Assembly (NCBI RefSeq): GCF_000614585.1
Contig: NZ_BAKX01000002.1
Location: forward strand, 302,704 to 366,703
Reading direction: 5' to 3'
Length of the DNA stretch: 64,000 nt
Source of the DNA: Porphyromonas gingivicanis JCM 15907
Lineage (GTDB): Bacteria; Bacteroidota; Bacteroidia; Bacteroidales; Porphyromonadaceae
In this document: one piece after another, positions 56,994 to 64,000 of the stretch
How the letters are laid out: every line of letters starts with the position of its first letter
How positions within the stretch are numbered: the stretch's first letter is position 1
The notes under the pieces: model-generated
Databases searched by the model: none
The model's input: the letters and a program-made list of their open reading frames with translations, nothing else
Told to the model about the DNA's origin: nothing
Position numbers and translations under genes: made by a program

Positions 56994-58300
56994 ATGTCTT
57001 ATCAAGAGACAATAGATTTTCTCTTCTCAGCTGTGCCTTGTTTTCAACAACAGGGTGCGGTGGCTTATAAGCCAGGCTTGGAACGAGTCCTTGCTATGGC
57101 AGAGGTAATGAGTAACCCTCATCTCTCTTTTCGTTCTATACATGTAGGAGGAACTAATGGTAAAGGATCTACGGCAAGTACCTTGGCTTCTGTTCTTTCA
57201 GCTTCTGGCTATAAGACGGGGCTTTTTACTTCTCCTCACTTAGTTGATTTCAGAGAGCGCATACGCATCAATGGAGTGCCTGTGGGGGAGGATTATGTAG
57301 TCGATTTTGTCGATAAGGCTCGTCCTTTGCTTGAAAAGTATGCCCCTTCGTTCTTTGAATTAACCACTCTTATGGCTTTCTCTTTCTTTGCAGAGCAGAA
57401 GGTTGATGTGGCAGTTATAGAGGTGGGTATGGGTGGTCGTTTAGACAGTACCAATATCATTCGTCCGGAGCTGTCGATTATAACTAATGTGAGTGCCGAT
57501 CATACACAGTTTTTAGGAACGACTCTACCCGAAATTGCTTTTGAGAAAGCGGGCATTATCAAAAAAGATATTCCCATTGTCATTGGAGAGGCCGAGGGAG
57601 AGGTGCGAACTGTTTTTGCACAGAGAGCGCAAGAGGAGTCGGCTCTTATATACTTTGCCGAGGAGAGCGGAGCTTTACTCTCTTGTGAAGATAGAGCAAA
57701 TGGACTCTACTTGCACACTTCTAAATATGGATCTTTCCCAGCCCAATTGGAGGAGTCGCACAGCATCTCAACGCACGTACCATATTGACGGCTTTGTCGG
57801 TTATAGCAGAGCGCAATCTCTTTACGATACCATTGGAGGCTGTGCATGATGGTTTTGCCTCTGTAATAGAGAGAGCTGGGCTTTTAGGGCGTTGGCAACA
57901 GCTCTCAATGACTCCTCAAATCTTTTGTGATACGGGGCATAATGAGGCGGGGATTGCCTTAGTCGTGCAACAAATAGCCCGACAGAAGTACGCTCATCTT
58001 CACATCGTTTTGGGCATGGTCTCAGATAAAGAGTGGCAAAAGGTACTCTCTTTTTTGCCTCAAGAGGCTACTTACTATTTTGTTGCTCCTCCCTCCGAAC
58101 GAGCCTTATCTGCCTCCGTTTTGAAAGATTATGCCCTTCAGATCGGATTAAAAGGCGAAAGTTTTCCAACCATATCAGATGGCTTTTTGACCGCAAAGTC
58201 GAAAGCTAACCCCGATGACCTTATATACATAGGAGGAAGTAATTATGTAGTAGCCGAGGTGCTACGCGACTTCTTTCCACAACTTTTAGGATATAAATAA
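56994..58300 (+). CDS. folC: folylpolyglutamate/dihydrofolate synthase (one frameshift)
   Basis: Two frames (56994-57788 and 57785-58300) join into a 435-residue FolC when one G is restored at the GG at 57749-57750, giving FPAQLGGVAQHLNARTIL. The ATP loop is VGGTNGKGSTASTLAS; other motifs are GYKTGLFTSPHLVDFRERI, VAVIEVGMGGRLDSTN and FCDTGHNEAG. It adds glutamate to folates. It is part of the purA run. Confidence 0.93.
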
Positions 58301-58349
58301 TTGCTTGAAATACAATAATTAACTATACAAAACTATACAACAAAGTCCT

Positions 58350-59726
58350 ATGACAGAAGTAATTCAAAAATCGTTGCGTGACAATGTGTTTGCGCGTTGG
58401 GCTGTGCTTATAATGATAGCACTTACCATGTTTTTTGCCTACATGTTTGTAGATGTTCTTTCACCTCTCAAATCAATGTTGTCGGATGCTCCTTATAATT
58501 GGAACGATACGGTATTTGGTTACTATGGGGGAAGTGAGTTTGTTCTCAACGTTTTTTTCTTATTCCTCATATTTGCAGGGATTATTTTGGATAAGATGGG
58601 CGTCCGATTTACGGCAGTTCTCTCTGGAGGGCTTATGGTAATAGGGGCTTTGATCAAAGTATATGCTCTTAGTGATGTCTTTAATGATGGAGGTTTTGGA
58701 TTTTCTGTTTTGAATAGCTTTTGGCCTGCAATGCCCCCTTCTGCCAAGTTAGCTTGTTTAGGATTTATGGTCTTTGGCTGTGGTTGTGAGATGGGAGGAG
58801 TAACTGTATCTCGTGCTATTGTAAAATGGTTTCACGGAAAAGAAATGGCTCTGGCTATGGGGATTGAAATGGCTATTGCTCGTTTAGGAGTGTTTGCCGT
58901 TTTTCGTCTTTCTCCAATCATTGCAGAGCGTACAGGAGGAGTTCAAATGCCTGTAATTTTCTCTTGTTTATTGCTTGCCATAGGTCTTCTCTTTTATCTT
59001 ATTTATGGTATTCTCGATAGAGCTTTGGACAAAGAAGGTGGAAATACAGTAGTAGCCGAGGAGGAAGATCCATTTCGTTTCAGTGATTTGGGTAAGATTT
59101 TTGGTAATGGTGTATTTTGGGTGGTTGCTTTGCTTTGTGTACTTTATTACTCAGCTATATTTCCTTTTCAGAAGTTCGCAACAGAGATGTTGCAACAAAA
59201 TCTTGGTTTGGATGCCAAAACAGCTGCAGGGATTTTCAGCTGGTTCCCTATTGGAGCGATGGTGATTACTCCTTTCTTGGGTGCTTTCTTGGACTTTGTT
59301 GGTAAGGGGGCGACGATGCTTATCGTTGGCTCTATATTGATGATAGGTTGTCATCTTACGTTTGCGATTTATCCGTTTGTTCCAGGAGATACTACCTCTT
59401 TTGTTATTGCTATGGTTGCTATTGTCTTATTGGGTATCTCTTTCTCATTAGTTCCCGCTTCTCTTTGGCCTTCAATGCCAAAACTTATTGATGCAAAAGT
59501 TTTGGGTTCTGCTTATTCAGCTACGTTTTGGATACAGAATGTAGGTCTTATGCTCGTGCCTATTGTTATTGGGTCTGTATTGAAAGCAACAGGGAGTTAT
59601 CGTATGCCTATGCTTATCTTTGCTTCGTTTGGTGTTGCTGCTTTAGTATTAAGTGTTTTTCTTAAAGGGCTTGATGCCAAGAGGGGCTATGGATTGGAAC
59701 TCCCTAATTCAAAGAAAAAGAATTGA
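58350..59726 (+). CDS. major facilitator superfamily transporter
   Basis: A 458-residue inner-membrane protein with twelve likely helices. The loop between helices 2 and 3 carries ILDKMGVRFTAVLSGGLM, the usual MFS G-x-x-x-D-R-x-G-like place. Other segments are FGCGCEMGGVTVSRAIVKWF and FLDFVGKGATMLIVGSILM. The substrate is not clear from sequence; similar Bacteroidota genes are annotated only as MFS. It starts about 50 bases after folC and ends about 35 bases before tkt. Confidence 0.85.
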   Translation: MTEVIQKSLRDNVFARWAVLIMIALTMFFAYMFVDVLSPLKSMLSDAPYNWNDTVFGYYGGSEFVLNVFFLFLIFAGIILDKMGVRFTAVLSGGLMVIGALIKVYALSDVFNDGGFGFSVLNSFWPAMPPSAKLACLGFMVFGCGCEMGGVTVSRAIVKWFHGKEMALAMGIEMAIARLGVFAVFRLSPIIAERTGGVQMPVIFSCLLLAIGLLFYLIYGILDRALDKEGGNTVVAEEEDPFRFSDLGKIFGNGVFWVVALLCVLYYSAIFPFQKFATEMLQQNLGLDAKTAAGIFSWFPIGAMVITPFLGAFLDFVGKGATMLIVGSILMIGCHLTFAIYPFVPGDTTSFVIAMVAIVLLGISFSLVPASLWPSMPKLIDAKVLGSAYSATFWIQNVGLMLVPIVIGSVLKATGSYRMPMLIFASFGVAALVLSVFLKGLDAKRGYGLELPNSKKKN

Positions 59727-59761
59727 ATGGATTGATTGTAACCTATTAAAGTATTTGTACA

Positions 59762-61794
59762 ATGAATGATATCAAAGTGTTGAACCGCGCGGCGGACAAT
59801 ATACGAGTGTTGGCTTTGTCTATGGTAGAAAAAGCAAGAGTGGACACCCTGGTGGTGCTATGGGAGGTGCTGATTTCATCAATGTGCTTTACTCAGAGTA
59901 TTTGCGCTTTGATCCTGATTGCCCTCATCGCTATGCTCGCGACCGTTTCTATCTCGATCCTGGTCATATGTCACCGATGCTTTATGCTCAACTGGCTTTG
60001 ACAGGGCATTTCTCTCTTGCTGAATTACAAGCCTTTCGTCAGTGGGGAAGTCCTACACCAGGTCACCCGGAGAGAGATTTGACGAGAGGAATCGAGAATA
60101 CAAGCGGACCTTTGGGACAGGGACATACATTCGCCGTTGGAGCAGCCATTGCCGCTAAGTTTTTGGCGCAACGCTTCGGAGCAGACGTTATGCCTCAACG
60201 TATCTACGCTTACATATCTGATGGAGGTATTCAAGAGGAAATAGCACAGGGAGCAGGACGTACAGCTGGACACTTGGGGTTGGACAACTTGACTATGTTT
60301 TACGATGCCAATGATGTACAGCTCTCTACGATGGTAGATGAGGTTACCACAGAAGACATTGCTCAAAAGTACAAGGCTTGGGGCTGGCATGTGGTAACTA
60401 TCAACGGCAATGATGTGGCGGAAATAAGAAAAGCCTTAGACGAAGCAATTGCTACCAAAGGATGTCCTACCTTGATTATTGGTAAGACTGTTATGGCATA
60501 TAAGGCTCTCAATGCCGAAGGAGCAGAGATTACAGACCGTATCCCTACTCATGGTCAGCCATTGAGTAAGGCTGGAGTTTCGGTAGAAGCGACCCTTGGA
60601 GCTATGGGCTTCGATGCTCAAAATCCTTTTGCTATAGATGAAAAAGTAGCAATGCTCTATCAGAAGAGAAGAGAAGAATTGCGTACTGAGTGGAAGGCTT
60701 ATGATGAAAGATTTAACGCATGGGCAGGAAAAAATGCCGAGGAGGCTGAAACATTTACCAACTGGTTTGAGGGTAAAATGCCTTTCATTGATTGGTCTGC
60801 CATTGAGCAGAAGAGCCACCAGCCTACACGCTCTGCTTCAGCAATGGTTTTGAAGGAACTTGTCGCTAAGGTCCCCAATATGATTGTTTCTTCTGCCGAC
60901 CTTTCTAATTCGGATAAAACGGACGGTTTTTTGAAGGGTACAAAGGTTATCTCCAAAGAAGACTTTAGTGGTAGATTTTTGCAAGCTGGTGTTTCGGAAC
61001 TCACTATGGCAGCCGTTTGTTTAGGTATGATGCTCCATGGAGGTGTAGTGGCTGCTTGTGGAACCTTTTTTGTCTTCTCTGACTATCAAAAACCTGTTAT
61101 CCGTATGGCGGCTTTGATGGAGATTCCGCTTAAGTTTGTTTGGACACACGATGCTTTCCGTGTAGGAGAAGATGGACCAACTCACGAACCCGTAGAGCAG
61201 GAAGCACAGCTCCGATTGATGGAAAAATTGCACAACCATTCGGGACAACGCTCTATGTTAGTGCTCCGTCCCGCTGATGTACACGAGACTACCGTAGCCT
61301 GGCAAATGGCCATGGAAAATCACGAAACGCCTACCGGGCTTATCCTCTCTCGACAAAATATTGATGATTTGCCCAATGATGGTCTTACTCCTTATGCTCG
61401 AGCAGCACGCATCATGTGCGGAGGGTATATAGTGAGCGATGATGAGCATCCCGATATAGTGCTGTTGGCTACCGGTAGTGAGGTTTCTACCCTCGAGGCT
61501 GCGGCTACGATTCTTCGAGCAGAGGGTAAAAAGTTGAGAGTCGTTTCAATTCCTTCTGAAGGTCTCTTTATGGATCAGCCCGAAAGTTATCGTAAAGAAG
61601 TGTTGCCCGAAGGGGTGAAACGCTTCGGTTTGACCGCAGGTTTGCCCGTAAATTTGGCAAGCTTGGTAGGAGGCAATGGCTCGATACATGGGTTAGAGAG
61701 TTTTGGCTATTCTGCTCCTTATACTGTTTTGGATGAGCAATTAGGCTTTACTCCAGAGTCGGTAGCCGAGAAGATACGTTCTCTTTTGAAATAA
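59762..61794 (+). CDS. tkt: transketolase (one frameshift)
   Basis: A 677-residue protein once one A is restored at the AA at 59836-59837: the early frame ends SMVEKA and the main frame resumes KSGHPGGAMGGADFI, the conserved N-terminal motif. ThDP-binding is marked by SDGGIQEEIAQGAGRTAGHLG and NGNDVAEIRKALD. The pyrimidine domain has HDAFRVGEDGPTHEPVEQEA, and the C-terminal domain has VLLATGSEVSTLEAA. It shuttles two-carbon units in the pentose phosphate pathway. As a core metabolic gene a true knock-out is unlikely. A strong terminator follows. Confidence 0.95.
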
Positions 61795-61873
61795 AATAGA
61801 TGCGCTAGCAGAGTAAGAAGCAAAAGATCTTATTGTTGTAGAGAGATAGTAAAAACTCTCCCATTTATATTGA

Positions 61874-61911
61874 AGAGGCTGTTCGATATTGTTCGGACAG
61901 CCTCTTTTTTA
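61874..61911 (+). terminator. terminator of tkt
   Basis: AGAGGCTGT / ACAGCCTCT stem followed by TTTTTATTTTT. Between it and 62152 I see no other feature. Confidence 0.85.
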
Positions 61912-62151
61912 TTTTTCTTTCTACTCTTTCTTTTTGATGTTGTTTTTCAAAATGTACGTTGTTTGAGTGGTTTGTATTATATTTATGCGGAGATTGGTTG
62001 GAGATGATTGTTTTTCTTCTTTCGTTGATGAGACGGATTTGGCATATATCTCTTTTGAAATAGGTTTGAACTTATTTATCTCCAATCTGTTTTAGTGTGT
62101 ATAAGAACAGGTAGTGAGTGTTTTTATTATTGGTGTTAATTAAAAGTTGAA

Positions 62152-62604
62152 ATGAAAATGAACAAGAAAATTGTATTAATGCTCTTTACGCTTGCGAGCT
62201 TAATCCTATTACCAGTTTCTATGAAGGCTGATGATAAACCCATCCGCTTTGAGCAACTTCCCAAGGTGGCTCAACAGTTTGTAAAGAATCACTTCTCTTC
62301 AGAAGTCTCTTATGTGACTGTAGATAATGACTTAATTGGTAAAAGCTATGAAGTCACATTAGTAGACGGCACTCGTATAGAGTTTGATAGAAAGGGTATT
62401 TGGAAAGATGTAGATGTTGAGCAGGGGGTAGTACCCAGTAAAATAGTTCCTCGATCTATTTCGAACTATGTGATGAAAAATTTCCCTGGAACAACTATCA
62501 AGCAGATTGAAAAGCGTGATAGGGGAGGTTACCAAGTGGAACTCTCTAATGGATTGGAGTTAAAGTTTAATTCCAAGTTGCAATTTGTACGTATGGATGA
62601 CTAA
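62152..62604 (+). CDS. PepSY-like periplasmic protein
   Basis: A 150-residue exported protein (signal peptide SLILLPVSMKAD). Two PepSY-like repeats are visible: FEQLPKVAQQFVKNHFSSEV ... YEVTLVDGTRIEFDRKGIW and VPRSISNYVMKNFPGTTIKQ ... YQVELSNGLELKFNSK. The family is common in Bacteroidota and structurally resembles beta-lactamase-inhibitor folds. Role unknown. A second ATG at 62158 is equally possible. It is followed by a larger relative 17 bases later. Confidence 0.85.
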   Translation: MKMNKKIVLMLFTLASLILLPVSMKADDKPIRFEQLPKVAQQFVKNHFSSEVSYVTVDNDLIGKSYEVTLVDGTRIEFDRKGIWKDVDVEQGVVPSKIVPRSISNYVMKNFPGTTIKQIEKRDRGGYQVELSNGLELKFNSKLQFVRMDD

Positions 62605-62621
62605 ATGAAAAAGAAAAAGCT

Positions 62622-63531
62622 ATGAAGAAAGTCTTGTTTTTGACCCTCTTTATAGGATGATTGGGTTGATGAGCTGTCACAGAAACAGCATGGATAAACA
62701 TGATGTTCCATCAACTCCAGTGAATACCGAACAGTTGCCAGATCAGGCTAAAGCCACTCTTAATAAGATTGAAGGTTATACGGTGGCCTCTTCTGCCAAG
62801 TTCGCTAATACTACAGATAGAGGTTCTCTTTATGAGTCTCGTTTAGTTGCTAAAATGAGGGCTGTGGCTACCGCTATTGAGATAGAGTTCGATATGAATG
62901 GGATTTGGACAGATGTCGAGGCCGAAAATGGCATATTCCTTTGGAAACTATCAAGAGTTTGCCTCACTTCCCCGTAAAGATTGTTGAATATATCAAGGCG
63001 AATCAACTTTTGGTGGAGGAGATTGAGCGCAAGTCTTACGGTTTCAAGGTAGAAACAGTAGATAACCGTAAGTTCTTCTTCGATAAAATGGGAGAATTAA
63101 TCAGCAATAAAGAACCTGAAAACCCGACTGTAACTCCCGATAATACTGCTGGAGAGGCTGCATTGAGTTTTATGAATGCTCACTTCCCAGGGTATAGAAT
63201 AGTTCAAACAAGTACAGAGAGAGAAGAGGGTGCTTTACATTATAAGTTTTATCTCCAAAAGGGATATAACGAGGGTTACAAACTTGAGTATAAGGCTCCT
63301 GCCTCTTTAGTAGAGATTGAAGGAGACGAAGATTGGCATTTGTTTATCCCCGAAAGTGCTTTGAGAGCATTTTTACCTGCTCCTGCTATAACTTATCTTG
63401 TAAATAAGAAACTCATAGGTTTTGTATCTGATGCAAAGCTCGAAAAGAATATGTATGAGGTAGAAGCGGGTAAGTACGATTTGAAGTTTTCTCTCTCAGG
63501 AGAGCTTTTGGAAGAGGAGATAGACGACTAA
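62622..63531 (+). CDS. PepSY-like lipoprotein with four repeats (two frameshifts)
   Basis: Three frames combine into a 303-residue protein after adding one G at 62655-62656 and one at 62930-62931. The restored start MKKVLFLTLFIGMIGLMSC is a lipoprotein signal with Cys at residue 19. The body has repeats similar to the neighbour: TLNKIEGYTVASSAKFANT, FPVKIVEYIKANQLLVEEIE ... KSYGFKVETVDNRKFFFDK and AALSFMNAHFPGYRIVQ. The long form suggests duplication of the 150-residue protein. Likely same transcript as the upstream gene. Function unknown. Confidence 0.7.
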
Positions 63532-63618
63532 ACGCTTACCTCTTGAAATAGAGATTTTATTTAGGGTAGGTAACTCTCCATAGGAGAACCCTATCTTCAT
63601 AAGAACCCCAATTTATTG

Positions 63619-63660
63619 ACATCGGTTGTGTCTGTGGTAAGACGCGACCGATGTTTTTTG
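63619..63660 (+). terminator. terminator of the PepSY-like pair
   Basis: ACATCGGT / ACCGATGT with an inner GTCT/AGAC, followed by TTTTTT. It ends eight bases before the last CRISPR repeat. Confidence 0.8.
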
Positions 63661-63667
63661 TTGTATC

Positions 63668-64000
63668 AGAAAAAATCCATAATGGTGCGATTGGTAGTCC
63701 AAGTACACGTTTTGGAGAGTGTGCAGGAACATTGTTTCAATTCCATAATGGTGCGATTAGTAGTCACACACATAGTCGAGCAGTTAATGTACTGTATAAA
63801 GTTTCAATTCCATAATGGTGCGATTAGTAGGCAGTACCGTCGCCTTGTCGTCTACACCGACCCCTCTGTTTCAATTCCATAATGGTGCGATTAGTAGTAG
63901 TAGCCTCGAACTTTCTATTGCTGCCCCTCTGCGAGTTTCAATTCCATAATGGTGCGATTAGTAGACCTCTTCGCTGTTCTTGTTCGTGTCGAACAAAAGG
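63668..64000 (-). CRISPR. CRISPR array, leader-distal end; continues past right edge
   Basis: Four identical 30-bp repeats (63734-63763, 63801-63830, 63868-63897, 63935-63964) begin GTTTCAATTCCATAATGG and end GCGATTAGTAG. A degenerate fifth is at 63668-63697: its first ten bases are altered and one G replaces A near the end. Spacers are 36, 37, 37 and 37 bases, all different, with at least 36 bases of a fifth before the edge. Read on the minus strand the repeat ends ATTGAAAC, the usual 5' handle of type I-B or III crRNAs, so transcription probably runs right to left and the degenerate copy is the leader-distal end. No cas gene is in the window. Confidence 0.95.

Overview
The window looks like chromosomal DNA of a Bacteroidota bacterium close to Porphyromonas. 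Pointers are a SusC/SusD (RagA/RagB-type) pair, three large secreted proteins ending in type IX secretion (T9SS) sorting domains, a Na+-pumping methylmalonyl-CoA decarboxylase operon, a FabK-type enoyl reductase, repeated promoter elements of the Bacteroidota TAnnTTTG type and a near absence of Shine-Dalgarno sequences. The species cannot be fixed from the sequence alone.

Layout. 0-2.4 kb: a TonB-receptor-like outer-membrane barrel (cut by the left edge) and a small lipoprotein, minus strand. 2.7-6.7 kb: a large DUF2723 membrane protein and efp. 7-14.2 kb: a SusC/SusD pair and a T9SS-exported propeller protein. 14.4-22.4 kb, minus strand: a T9SS FISUMP/BspA-LRR protein, FabK, a SulP transporter and a putative porin. 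22.5-26 kb, minus strand: a likely run trmD-pyrE-SRPBCC-Rieske-like lipoprotein-porin, with mutY beside it. 26.4-29.8 kb: ftsA-ftsZ-yqeY. 30.3-37.6 kb: a CPA2 antiporter, a YkuD-type L,D-transpeptidase, a rhodanese and a beta-helix/LRR T9SS protein. 37.9 kb: tRNA-Asn. 38.4-42.8 kb, minus: dacB, a PepSY-associated membrane protein and an alpha/beta hydrolase. 42.9-49.7 kb, minus: a lipoprotein and the dcw block murD-ftsW-murG-murC-ftsQ. 50.6-54.8 kb: the mmd operon. 55.2-61.8 kb: a Fur-like regulator, purA, folC, an MFS transporter and tkt. 62.1-63.5 kb: two PepSY-like proteins. 63.67 kb to the right edge: a CRISPR array whose cas genes lie outside the window.

Three window-wide patterns stand out. 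(1) At least ten genes, including ones normally essential (murD, tkt, folC), are broken by single-base losses. I count thirteen, all minus one base and nearly all in short G/C or A runs; restoring each base gives a full-length reading frame, so undercalled homopolymers in the assembly are the simplest explanation. (2) A family of degenerate ~22-bp tandem repeats sits in four intergenic gaps (20.2, 30.0, 38.3 and 50.1 kb), with a 63-bp perfect copy shared in opposite orientation by two of them. (3) The division cluster is split: ftsA-ftsZ lies about 14 kb from ftsQ and on the opposite strand, and both FtsA and FtsZ carry unusual substitutions in their nucleotide-binding motifs.

Functionally the region combines envelope biogenesis and division (fts, mur, dacB, the YkuD protein), nutrient capture at the outer membrane (SusCD, porin, barrel protein), surface display through T9SS, and succinate-to-propionate energy metabolism (mmd).
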